A DNA stretch of 30,219 bases from an uncultured Prevotella sp. (GCA_900551985.1 URYG01000013.1:1-30219); one strand, 5' to 3'. Shown: positions 15,353-23,354, numbered from the stretch's first letter. Numbers and translations are program-made. The notes: generated from the sequence alone by a model not told the origin.

Positions 15353-17218
15353 ATGAATCGTTTCTTACTATTTTTGTTATCTATATTTTGGTGCATGGCT
15401 GGCATCTGTGCCAATCATCCATCTTCATTGTTGCCTCTGCCGCAGAAGTATAGCTTCAATGGCAAAAACGCCAACGTCAAGTTGACGGTTGAAGAAAAAT
15501 ATGTTGCCCAGATTCAGGGAGCAAAATTTCAAGAGGAGGCATACCATCTATTGATTACCTCAAAAGGCATCCTGCTGGAGGCTACTACTCCTAAGGGTAT
15601 GTATTGGGGAAGACAGACACTGGAACAATTAAAATTCACTAAAAACAAAAAGACATATTTGCCACAATGTGAAATCACAGACTGGCCTGCCTTCCGTATT
15701 CGTGGCTTTATGCACGACGTGGGCAGAAGCTATATTCCTTTCGAGGAACTGAAGCGTGAAATCAGTCTGCTCAGCAGATACAAAATCAATGTTTTTCACT
15801 GGCATCTTACTGAAAACCAGGCATGGCGCCTGGAAAGCAAGCGCTATCCTGAACTCAATGCTCCAGAGAATATGGAGCGTGAGAAAGGAAAGTATTATAC
15901 ATTAGAAGAGGCCCGACAACTCGTGGAATTCTGCAAGCAGCATCAGGTGCTCCTGATTCCTGAGATTGATATGCCGGGACACAGTGCCGCTTTCGTGCGT
16001 ACCTTCAAGACAGATATGCAGAGCGAGAAGGGTACTCAGATTCTGAAAGACATCATCGATGAGGTTTGCGCCACCTTCGACGTACCTTATCTCCATATAG
16101 GAACCGACGAGGTTCAGTTCACCAATCCGGAGTTTGTTCCGATGATGGTGAAATACATCCGCGACAAGGGCAAGAAGGTTATCTCTTACAATCCTGGTTG
16201 GAATTACAAGCCGGGTGAAATCGACATGACGCAGCTCTGGAGTTATCGTGGAAAGGCACAGAAGGGCATCCCTGCCATCGACTGCCGCTACCACTACGCC
16301 AACCATTTCGATACATACGCCGACCTGGTGGCGATGTTCAACAGTCGCATCTATAACCAGTCTGAGGGCAGCGACGACCTGGCTGGTTGCATCGTTGCCT
16401 TCTGGAACGACCGATACATAGACAATACACCTCAGCTCCTGGCAGAAAACAACTTCTATCCTTACATGCTCACTTTGGCTGAGCGTGCCTGGCGTGGAGG
16501 TGGCAACTGCTATTTTGATGGCAAGGGTACCTTGCTGTGGGAGGATGAACCGGAGCAGTTGGCTGCTTTCAAGGAATTCGAAGACCGCCTGTTGTGGCAG
16601 AAGAAGACCTGGTTGAAGGAGGTTCCGTTCCCATACGTCCGTCAGACCCGGAGTGAATGGCAGATTACCGATGCCTTCCCTAACGGAGGCGATTTGAACA
16701 AGGTATTCCCTCCAGAGGAGAAAGAAGATTCCGTTTATCAGTATGAGGGTAAGACTTACAAGACGCGCAAGATCATCGGCAATGGTATCTATCTCCGCCA
16801 TGTATGGGGAACGCTGGTTCCTGGATTCTATGCCAATCCACAGGAGAACCATACGGCGTATGCTACCCGATGGATCTACTCTCCAAAGGAAAGAAAGACC
16901 CAGTTGATGCTGGAATTCCAGAACTACAGTCGTTCGGAGAGCGATCTGGCTCCCCGTCAGGGAACCTGGGATTACAAGTGCAGTCGTGCCTGGCTTAATG
17001 GTCAGGAGATCATGCCTCCTGTATGGGAGAATACGAATACCGAGCGTTCCAACGAGATTACGTTGAAGAATGAGAATTACATGTCTCGTCCTGCGATAGA
17101 TATTACCCTCAAGAAGGGTTGGAACAAGCTGATGCTGAAACTTCCTGTCGGCAAGTTCTCTTCCAAGGAGACCCGACTCGTGAAATGGATGTTCACGGCA
17201 GCACTGGTTGATGAATAA
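15353..17218 (+). CDS. Beta-N-acetylhexosaminidase (GH20), secreted
   Basis: Removes terminal beta-linked GlcNAc or GalNAc, which would be exposed on host glycans after desialylation and further trimming. The 621-residue protein has a signal peptide (about 1-20, ending in GICA). Residues about 24-110 are a GH20 N-terminal alpha/beta domain, followed by the catalytic barrel from about 115. The FHWHLTENQAWR stretch (148-159), EIDMPGHS (204-211) and the catalytic Asp252-Glu253 pair in HIGTDEVQF match substrate-assisted GH20 enzymes. About 200 C-terminal residues beyond the barrel look like an accessory beta-rich domain. It lies 155 bases after the SusD-like gene and 120 bases before the esterase fusion, looser spacing than the rest of the operon. 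Confidence 0.93.
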   Translation: MNRFLLFLLSIFWCMAGICANHPSSLLPLPQKYSFNGKNANVKLTVEEKYVAQIQGAKFQEEAYHLLITSKGILLEATTPKGMYWGRQTLEQLKFTKNKKTYLPQCEITDWPAFRIRGFMHDVGRSYIPFEELKREISLLSRYKINVFHWHLTENQAWRLESKRYPELNAPENMEREKGKYYTLEEARQLVEFCKQHQVLLIPEIDMPGHSAAFVRTFKTDMQSEKGTQILKDIIDEVCATFDVPYLHIGTDEVQFTNPEFVPMMVKYIRDKGKKVISYNPGWNYKPGEIDMTQLWSYRGKAQKGIPAIDCRYHYANHFDTYADLVAMFNSRIYNQSEGSDDLAGCIVAFWNDRYIDNTPQLLAENNFYPYMLTLAERAWRGGGNCYFDGKGTLLWEDEPEQLAAFKEFEDRLLWQKKTWLKEVPFPYVRQTRSEWQITDAFPNGGDLNKVFPPEEKEDSVYQYEGKTYKTRKIIGNGIYLRHVWGTLVPGFYANPQENHTAYATRWIYSPKERKTQLMLEFQNYSRSESDLAPRQGTWDYKCSRAWLNGQEIMPPVWENTNTERSNEITLKNENYMSRPAIDITLKKGWNKLMLKLPVGKFSSKETRLVKWMFTAALVDE

Positions 17219-17232
17219 AATAAAGAACTTTC

Positions 17233-17299
17233 GCATGTGGTTTAAGTACGGGCTGAAGGCCCAAAAGCTCCTAGCCCAGGGCGTGTGATACTTACATGC
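17233..17299. repeat. REP-like palindromic element
   Basis: This 67-base block in the gap between the GH20 and esterase-fusion genes has outer arms GCATGT (17233-17238) and ACATGC (17294-17299). Inner arms AAGTA (17244-17248) and TACTT (17289-17293) follow. A GC-rich core contains GGGC-TGAAG-GCCC (17250-17262), and GGGCT (17250-17254) can alternatively pair with AGCCC (17273-17277). The core resembles, from memory, the GGGCTGAAxGCCC...AGCCCAGGGC repeats dispersed in many Bacteroidota and associated with REP-type (RAYT) transposases. No transposase is in the window, and I see only this copy. Confidence 0.55.
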
Positions 17300-17338
17300 A
17301 AAACTTAAAGTATTATAAGATAAGATTGGTTTATATAT

Positions 17339-20300
17339 ATGTTGTATGGTAAGTTAAAGTTTCCTAGTAGAGTGCTGGCGGCGATTGTGCTGTCGGCACT
17401 CTCGATGGGGCTCCAGACTGTGAATGCAGCCCCAAAGAAAAAAGCTGCCCCAAAAGTAAAGGTGGCTTGTGTAGGTAACAGTATTACCTATGGTACAGGT
17501 ATTCAGGATAGGGAAAATTTCTCTTATCCTGTACAACTTCAGAAGATGTTGGGCGACAAGTACCTGATTGGTAACTTTGGTAAGCCGGGGGCTACCCTGT
17601 TGAAGCATGGACACCGTCCGTACATGCAGCAGGAAGAGTACCGTCAGGCAATGGCGTTCAAGGGCGACATTGCCGTTATCCACTTGGGTATCAACGATAC
17701 GGACCCGAGAAACTGGCCCAACTATCGTGATGAGTTCGTGAAAGATTATCTTTCCCTGATGGACTCTCTGCGTTCCGTGAATCCGAAGGTACGTTTTATT
17801 CTGGCTCGAATGACTCCGATTGCCCACCGCCATCCCCGTTTTATCTCGGGCACCAAGCAGTGGCATGATGAAATACAGGAGGCTATCCAGGTGGTAGCAA
17901 AGGTGAGTGGGGCGGAAGTGATCGATTTCCATGCTCCTCTTTATCCTTATCCTAATCTGTTGCCGGATGCCATTCATCCGAATCCGGAAGGTGCCGGCAT
18001 CCTGGCGAAAACCGTTTATGGCGGTATTACCGGAAATTATGGCGGACTTCAATTGTCTGATCTCTATACGGATGATATGGTATTGCAGCGCAATGTGCCG
18101 CTCGACATCCATGGCATTGCCAATACAGGTGAGAAAGTGATGGTAAGCATCGCCGGACAGAAAGCCACAGCCATTGCCAACAACCGTGGTGAGTGGAGTG
18201 TCACCCTGCAACCTCTGCAGGTAGGCACCGATTATACACTGACCATTCAGGCTGGCAAGCAGAAGAAAGAGTTCCGCCATGTGGCTGTAGGTGAGGTCTG
18301 GTTGTGTTCGGGACAGTCGAATATGGCATTCCGATTGAATCAGGCTGCTACCGGCAAGAGAGACATCGCTCAGGCTGATGACCCTGATTTCCGTCTTTTC
18401 GATATGAAGGGAAGATGGGAGACATACGATGTGGCTTGGCCGGCATCCTGTCTGGATTCCCTGAATCATTTGCAGTATTTCAAGCCTGCTACCTGGAAGC
18501 AGGTTTCTCCGGAAACCGCAGCCCAGTTTTCTGCCGTAGCTTATTATTATGGTAAGATGTTGCGGGATAGTCTGAAGGTGCCTGTGGGATTGATCTGCAA
18601 TGCCATCGGCGGTGCTCCTACGGAAGCCTGGGTAGATAGAAACACCTTGGAAACCCAGTTCCCGGCTATCTTGAGAGACTGGTTGCACAATGACTTCATC
18701 CAGGATTGGGTAAGAGGCAGGGCTGCCAGGAATCTCACCCACGATGCTACTCATCTCGGTCGTCATCCATACGAGCCATGTTATCTCTACGAGAGTGGTA
18801 TCCTGCCTTTGCAGCAGTATCCTATCAAGGGAGTAATCTGGTATCAGGGTGAATCGAATGCCCACAATATGGATGCTCACGAACAACTCTTCCGTCTTCT
18901 GGTGGATAGTTGGAGAAGCAACTGGAAGAATCCTCAGATGCCTTTCTATTTCGTGCAGTTGTCCAGCCTGAACCGTCCTTCCTGGACCTGGTTCCGTGAC
19001 AGTCAGCTCCGATTGATGAAATCCATCCCGAATACCGGAATGGCGGTTTCTTCCGACCAGGGAGATTCGCTCGATGTGCATCCTACGAACAAGCAGCCGG
19101 TGGGTGAGCGACTCGGTCGCTGGGCTTTGAACCAGACCTATGGTCATGGTGTAACCCCATCGGGTCCTATATATAATAAGGTGGTAAGAGAGGGCGAATC
19201 GCTGGTGGTATCATTTACCTATGGCGAAGGTCTCCGTACTTCCGACGGCAAGGCTCCATCCTGCTTCGAGATCGCAGAGGAAGAGGGTCTCTTCTATCCT
19301 GCACAGGTGAAGATAGAGGGAAACAAGGTTCGACTCACTTCTCCGGAACTCAAGGTTCCGAGATTTGTAAGATATGCATGGCAACCTTTCACACGTGCCA
19401 ATCTGGTGAACCAGGACGGTTTGCCGGCATCTACATTCAGGGGAGAAATCAAAATGGGCATCAAGTCCCTGTCTGGCTTCCCTTCTGGTGAGGCAGGCTA
19501 CGAACTCGGTGTCTCTGCTTGTTATTCAGGATTCATCGGCGACTACCTGATAGTGGCTGGTGGCTGCAATTTTCCTGAACCTGGAAAGAAGAAGTACTAT
19601 TCGGGTATCTATGCAGCGAAAGTGACAGACAACGGGGAAAACTTACATTGGGAGATGATTGGCCACTTGCCTGAACCTGCGGCTTACGGTGGAGTAGTAA
19701 CCTCTGGCGATAGTTTGGTTCTGGTTGGCGGATGCAATACCGAACATAGTCTGAAAACCGTCTTGAGTATCCACTTGGACAAGAAGAGCGGCAAACCGGT
19801 CTTGAAATCCTTGCCAGACCTGCCTTGTACGGTAGATAACATGGGTGTCTGTCTGATGGACAATCGCCTGTTTGTTGTGGGTGGCAATCAGGATGGTCAT
19901 CCTTCCGCTTCCGTTCTTACCAGTGAACTCGGAAAGAATCTGGAATGGAAAAAGGAAACGGAAATGATGGGCGAACCGAGAGTTCAACCGGTTTGCGCTG
20001 CCTATGATGGCAAGCTCTATGTCTGGGGCGGATTCTATCAGAATGGCAAGTCAAGTGTTGTTGCCACATCGGGATTGCGTTATCAGCTCCAGGGCAAATG
20101 CTGGAATTCGCTTCCGGCACCCCGTAATGGCGAAGGCAAGGAACTCACCTTGACGGGTGCTACAGCTATGCTGGCTGTGGCTCCAGACGGTGAAGCCCAG
20201 ATTATCTGCGCCGGAGGCGTGAACCATGATATCTTCTGGGATGCCATCAGCGGAACCTATTCCAAGGTGGCACAAGCTGATTATTTGAAGAAGGACATTT

Positions 20301-20497
20301 CGTGGTATCAGTTCAACGGTTGTCCTTTGGCATATAAACTGAAAACTGAACGCTGGGAAATTCTTTCCCACCAAACCCCTCTATTGGCTAGAGCGGGAGC
20401 CCAAGTGGCAATGCGAAAACATACATTATATTATATTGGCGGTGAATTGAAGCCTGGTCTTCGTTCACCCGGTATAGTTCAGTTAGATTTACGTTAA
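17339..20497 (+). CDS. Three-domain fusion: SGNH esterase + sialate O-acetylesterase + Kelch (NanM-like) mutarotase
   Basis: A 1052-residue secreted protein (signal peptide about 1-30, ending VNA). Domain 1 (about 38-230) is an SGNH/GDSL hydrolase: GNSIT with Ser48, GIND with Asn119, and DAIH with Asp210 and His213. Domain 2 (about 235-700) is a sialate O-acetylesterase: GQSN with Ser327, WYQGESN (501-507), and Asp579-x-His581. Domain 3 (about 710-1052) is a Kelch-repeat beta propeller (repeats near 737-743, 794-799, 845-850, 895-899 and 957-961) matching the cyclically permuted sialate mutarotase family related to NanM. It would remove O-acetyl groups that block sialidase and lyase and speed anomer conversion of released sialate. 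Dual-esterase proteins (SGNH plus SASA) are known in Bacteroides; the mutarotase is often a separate gene. It is the last gene of the operon. Confidence 0.9.
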   Translation: MLYGKLKFPSRVLAAIVLSALSMGLQTVNAAPKKKAAPKVKVACVGNSITYGTGIQDRENFSYPVQLQKMLGDKYLIGNFGKPGATLLKHGHRPYMQQEEYRQAMAFKGDIAVIHLGINDTDPRNWPNYRDEFVKDYLSLMDSLRSVNPKVRFILARMTPIAHRHPRFISGTKQWHDEIQEAIQVVAKVSGAEVIDFHAPLYPYPNLLPDAIHPNPEGAGILAKTVYGGITGNYGGLQLSDLYTDDMVLQRNVPLDIHGIANTGEKVMVSIAGQKATAIANNRGEWSVTLQPLQVGTDYTLTIQAGKQKKEFRHVAVGEVWLCSGQSNMAFRLNQAATGKRDIAQADDPDFRLFDMKGRWETYDVAWPASCLDSLNHLQYFKPATWKQVSPETAAQFSAVAYYYGKMLRDSLKVPVGLICNAIGGAPTEAWVDRNTLETQFPAILRDWLHNDFIQDWVRGRAARNLTHDATHLGRHPYEPCYLYESGILPLQQYPIKGVIWYQGESNAHNMDAHEQLFRLLVDSWRSNWKNPQMPFYFVQLSSLNRPSWTWFRDSQLRLMKSIPNTGMAVSSDQGDSLDVHPTNKQPVGERLGRWALNQTYGHGVTPSGPIYNKVVREGESLVVSFTYGEGLRTSDGKAPSCFEIAEEEGLFYPAQVKIEGNKVRLTSPELKVPRFVRYAWQPFTRANLVNQDGLPASTFRGEIKMGIKSLSGFPSGEAGYELGVSACYSGFIGDYLIVAGGCNFPEPGKKKYYSGIYAAKVTDNGENLHWEMIGHLPEPAAYGGVVTSGDSLVLVGGCNTEHSLKTVLSIHLDKKSGKPVLKSLPDLPCTVDNMGVCLMDNRLFVVGGNQDGHPSASVLTSELGKNLEWKKETEMMGEPRVQPVCAAYDGKLYVWGGFYQNGKSSVVATSGLRYQLQGKCWNSLPAPRNGEGKELTLTGATAMLAVAPDGEAQIICAGGVNHDIFWDAISGTYSKVAQADYLKKDISWYQFNGCPLAYKLKTERWEILSHQTPLLARAGAQVAMRKHTLYYIGGELKPGLRSPGIVQLDLR

Positions 20498-20508
20498 TTA
20501 ATGATTCT

Positions 20509-20557
20509 ACCAGTGTGGTATGATAGTCTGGCGAGGCTTCATCCACACTGGTTTTTC
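20509..20557 (+). terminator. Rho-independent terminator of the nan operon
   Basis: ACCAGTGTGG (20509-20518) pairs perfectly with CCACACTGGT (20543-20552). The loop can pair further (ATGA with TCAT, AGTCT with AGGCT), giving a long hairpin, and TTTTTC follows at once. It lies 11 bases after the stop of the esterase fusion and separates the sialic acid operon from the nitrogen genes. Confidence 0.9.
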
Positions 20558-20712
20558 TATTTTATGAATGTTTATTGCAAAATGAAAGCTAAAGCTCTTG
20601 TTTTCCTTTTATTTTGTATTGTAATTCTTAAGGTTAGTTATCAAATAGAAAGCAAATTAAAATATTAAAAGCAAAAAGTAAGTAGAAGAGTCTTTAATTA
20701 ATCAAATTGTCG

Positions 20713-20720
20713 TACCTTTG
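20713..20720 (+). promoter_or_regulatory. -7 element of the glnK-amtB promoter
   Basis: TACCTTTG matches the Bacteroidota -7 consensus TAnnTTTG, 47 bases upstream of the glnK start. A clear TTTG -33 box is not seen at 19-21 bases upstream, which would fit dependence on an activator under nitrogen limitation (inference). Confidence 0.55.
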
Positions 20721-20754
20721 CACTCGAAAAAGAACAATATGTAATTTAAATAAT

Positions 20755-20760
20755 AGGAGA
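20755..20760 (+). promoter_or_regulatory. Shine-Dalgarno sequence of glnK
   Basis: AGGAGA lies 7 bases before the ATG at 20768. Canonical Shine-Dalgarno sequences are uncommon in Bacteroidota and most genes in this window lack one. Its presence fixes the glnK start and suggests strong translation. Confidence 0.6.
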
Positions 20761-20767
20761 GATTAAC

Positions 20768-21124
20768 ATGAAAAAGATCGAAGCAATTATCCGCAAGACG
20801 AAATTTGAGGATGTAAAGGAAGCTTTGCTTGCCGCCGACATTGAGTGGTTCTCTTACTACGATGTAAGAGGAGAGGGCAAGATGCGACAGGCTCGTATCT
20901 ATCGTGGTGTCATGTATGATACCAGTAGTATTGAGCGAGTATTGTTGAATGTGGTCGTGCGCGACAAGAATGTAGAGAAAACAATTCATGCCATCCAGGA
21001 GGCAGCCCGTACCGGCGAGATTGGTGATGGTCGAATCTTTGTAATTCCTGTAGAGGATACCGTAAGAATCCGTACAGGTGAAAGAGGCGACATCGCTCTT
21101 TATAATGCGGAGCAGGAAAAATAA
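20768..21124 (+). CDS. glnK: Nitrogen regulatory PII protein, GlnK/GlnB family
   Basis: A 118-residue PII signal protein that senses 2-oxoglutarate and ATP/ADP and plugs the AmtB channel when nitrogen is plentiful. The family ends are well conserved: MKKIEAIIRKTKFEDVKEAL at the start and TGEIGDGRIFV (87-97) with VRIRTGERGD near the C-terminus (B- and C-loops). The T-loop (about 36-54) is divergent: it is one residue shorter than in E. coli GlnB. Tyr50 takes the place of the uridylylated Tyr51. By eye, the 2-oxoglutarate-linked Gln39 is Met39, and Lys58 is Arg57. Pairing with amtB 63 bases downstream supports the GlnK name. Whether it is uridylylated or uses another signal cannot be told from here. 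Confidence 0.92.
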   Translation: MKKIEAIIRKTKFEDVKEALLAADIEWFSYYDVRGEGKMRQARIYRGVMYDTSSIERVLLNVVVRDKNVEKTIHAIQEAARTGEIGDGRIFVIPVEDTVRIRTGERGDIALYNAEQEK

Positions 21125-21187
21125 GATGTGGAAGGGAGGAGAGAGATTAGTTTTCAGATTGTATCAACACTTTAAAGATTTTGTGTT

Positions 21188-22444
21188 ATGAGTGTACAGG
21201 ATTTAGGAATTTCATTAGATACCGTGTGGATGCTCTTGGCAGCCATGTTGGTCTTTTTCATGCAGCCGGGATTCGCCCTCTGCGAGGCGGGCTTTACCCG
21301 TAGTAAAAACACCGCGAACATCTTGTTTAAGAACTTCGTTGACTTCATGGTCGGTTCCGTTCTTTTCTGGTTCGTTGGTTTTGGATTTATGTTTGGTAGC
21401 GATGGCGCCGGATTCATCGGTATGCCTAACTTCGGCGACCTTTCTTTCTACAAGGGCGATCTTCCTACAGAAGGTTTCCTGATGTTCGAGACTGTATTCT
21501 GCGCTACTAGTGCTACCATCGTTTCAGGTGCCATGGCAGAACGTACCAAGTTCTCTATGTATTGCATCTATTCATTCTTCATCTCATTGATCATCTATCC
21601 TGTAGAAGGTCACTGGACATGGGGTGGCGGCTGGCTTTGCAATGCCGATGCCGGTTCTTTCATGATGGACACCTTTGGTGCTGCCTTCCATGATTTCGCA
21701 GGTTCTGCCATTGTACATAGTGTTGGTGGTGTCCTTGCCTTGGTAGGTGCTATCTGCTTAGGCCCTCGTCTGGGTAAGTACCGCAACGGCAAGAGCATGG
21801 CTATCCCTGGTCACAACCTGATGGCTGCTGCCCTTGGTGTATTCATCCTCTGGTTCGGATGGTTCGGATTCAACCCTGGTTCTCAGCTCGCTGCTTCTGG
21901 TGAGGTTAACCGTGTTGCCATTAGCCACGTATTCCTTACTACCAACCTGGCTGCTGTCTGCGGTGGTTTGGGTACTATGTTTACTTCTTGGATCAAGTAT
22001 GGTAAGCCATCATTCTCATTGACATTGAATGGTATCCTGGCTGGTTTGGTAGCTATTACAGCTGGTTGCGACTTGGTTAGTCCATTGGGTTCAGCCATCA
22101 TCGGTCTTCTGGCAGGTATCATCCTGGTATTCTCTATCGAGTTCATTGATACCAAGCTTCATATTGATGACCCTGTAGGTGCTAGCTCTGTACATGGTGT
22201 ATGTGGTATCTTCGGTACCTTGATGACAGGTCTCTTCGCTCTCGATGGCGGTGCCTTCTATGGTGGTGGCTTCGGATTCTTCGGAGCACAGCTCTTCGGT
22301 ATCATCGTTATCGACCTTTGGGCAGCTGCAACAGGTATCATCCTCTTCTGGGGTATCAAGAAGATTGCTGGTCTCCGTGTTGACAAGCGAATCGAGGAGG
22401 AAGGTCTCGATATCTACGAGCATGGTGAGAGTTGCTACAACTAA
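21188..22444 (+). CDS. amtB: Ammonium transporter AmtB
   Basis: A 418-residue inner-membrane channel of the Amt/Rh family with about 11 membrane helices. The twin-histidine pore residues are visible: His177 in FHDFAGSAIVHSVGG (with the recruiting Asp169 just before) and His336 in DDPVGASSVHGVCGIFG. It imports ammonium under nitrogen limitation and is expected to be blocked by the GlnK protein encoded 63 bases upstream. No long N-terminal signal sequence is present, as in other Bacteroidota Amt proteins where the first helix follows directly. It is probably co-transcribed with glnK. The next gene, an outer-membrane protein, has its own promoter after a 190-base gap. Confidence 0.96.
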   Translation: MSVQDLGISLDTVWMLLAAMLVFFMQPGFALCEAGFTRSKNTANILFKNFVDFMVGSVLFWFVGFGFMFGSDGAGFIGMPNFGDLSFYKGDLPTEGFLMFETVFCATSATIVSGAMAERTKFSMYCIYSFFISLIIYPVEGHWTWGGGWLCNADAGSFMMDTFGAAFHDFAGSAIVHSVGGVLALVGAICLGPRLGKYRNGKSMAIPGHNLMAAALGVFILWFGWFGFNPGSQLAASGEVNRVAISHVFLTTNLAAVCGGLGTMFTSWIKYGKPSFSLTLNGILAGLVAITAGCDLVSPLGSAIIGLLAGIILVFSIEFIDTKLHIDDPVGASSVHGVCGIFGTLMTGLFALDGGAFYGGGFGFFGAQLFGIIVIDLWAAATGIILFWGIKKIAGLRVDKRIEEEGLDIYEHGESCYN

Positions 22445-22485
22445 AGTACTTTCATATATTGACGAGAGAGATTATTGATAAAAGT

Positions 22486-22517
22486 TTTGGTAGGCAAGGT
22501 TTTTTGTAGTAACTTTG
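22486..22517 (+). promoter_or_regulatory. Promoter of the outer-membrane protein gene
   Basis: TTTG at 22486-22489 and TAACTTTG at 22510-22517 match the -33 and -7 consensus with a 20-base spacer, the same spacing as the nan operon promoter. The predicted start near 22522-22525 gives an unusually long leader of about 110 bases that holds an RNA structure (22539-22606). Confidence 0.75.
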
Positions 22518-22538
22518 CAGCCAAAACTTTTTAAAAAC

Positions 22539-22606
22539 AGGAACAGGGCTGGTGGATGGATCCACCGCCTATTGCAAATAATAGATGGATGAGTTCTACT
22601 GTTCCT
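22539..22606 (+). promoter_or_regulatory. Structured 5' leader of the outer-membrane protein gene
   Basis: AGGAACAG (22539-22546) can pair perfectly with CTGTTCCT (22599-22606). These arms enclose a strong hairpin in which GGC-T-GGTGGA (22547-22556) pairs with TCCACCGCC (22561-22569) around a TGGA loop, with one bulged T. No T-run follows, so it is not a plain terminator. It lies inside the predicted leader, 28 bases before the start codon, and may control translation or mRNA stability. I do not recognise a known riboswitch. Confidence 0.5.
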
Positions 22607-22634
22607 TATTATTAACGGAAAAACAAGAGAGATT

Positions 22635-23354
22635 ATGAAGAAGATTTTAGATATGAAGAAGATGGGTGCGTTGGCACTCGGTTTGATGGCTTTTGCTCCT
22701 GCTGCCATGGCGCAGGACGAGGTAGAAACTTCTATCGGTGCTGATATCGTCAGCCAGTACTACTGGCGTGGTCAGGATTTGGGAGCCGTCTCCTTGCAGC
22801 CTACCCTGGGTATCGGATACAAGGGATTGTCTCTTACTGCATGGGGAAGTGTTGGTCTTTCTCAGCCGGAAGATACCAAGGAGTTTGACCTTACCCTGGC
22901 ATACGAGACTGGTGGTTTCCATATCGGCGTAACCGATTACTGGTTTAACTCTCCTAACGAGAAGTATTTCGCTTACAAGGCTCACGAAACCTCTCATGTC
23001 TTCGAGGCAAATGTAGGTTATGACTTCGGTCCGCTTGCCTTGAACTGGTACACCAACTTCGCCGGCAACGATGGAGTCAACAAGGATGGCGACCGTGCTT
23101 ATTCATCTTATCTCGAGGCTACTGCTCCATTCAAGTTGGGTGGCTGTGATTGGGAGGCAAGCATTGGTGCCGTGCCATTTGCCACAACCTTCTATGGTGA
23201 AGCCAACGGTTTTGCCGTTACCCACGTAGGTGTCAAGGCAACGAAGGATATCAAGATTACCGATTCCTTCTCTGTTCCTGTCTTTGCTCAGGTAGCAGCC
23301 AACCCAAGCACGGAGAAAGCTTATCTGGTAGTGGGTTTCACCCTGCAGCCATAA
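22635..23354 (+). CDS. Outer-membrane beta-barrel protein, TorF-like putative porin
   Basis: The 239-residue protein has a signal peptide ending in AMA-QD (cleavage after about residue 26). The mature part consists of alternating amphipathic strands typical of a small beta barrel. The early stretch VSQYYWRGQDLG resembles the start of the TorF family of putative porins, but this rests on memory of the family. It follows glnK-amtB and precedes a bidirectional terminator, which suggests a role in passage of ammonium or another small nitrogen source through the outer membrane (inference). ATG at 22653 (Met7) is a possible alternative start, since the signal peptide would still be complete. Confidence 0.7.
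   Translation: MKKILDMKKMGALALGLMAFAPAAMAQDEVETSIGADIVSQYYWRGQDLGAVSLQPTLGIGYKGLSLTAWGSVGLSQPEDTKEFDLTLAYETGGFHIGVTDYWFNSPNEKYFAYKAHETSHVFEANVGYDFGPLALNWYTNFAGNDGVNKDGDRAYSSYLEATAPFKLGGCDWEASIGAVPFATTFYGEANGFAVTHVGVKATKDIKITDSFSVPVFAQVAANPSTEKAYLVVGFTLQP

Noticed and set aside
15902..17236. Minus-strand open frame (444 codons) over the GH20 gene
   Set aside because: It lies opposite the GH20 catalytic domain and has no recognisable domain. It is a shadow frame.
17354..19147. Long minus-strand open frame (597 codons) inside the esterase-mutarotase fusion
   Set aside because: The opposite strand carries two intact esterase active sites. The antisense product is rich in Ile/Arg/His, has no motif, and no promoter or start signal stands out.
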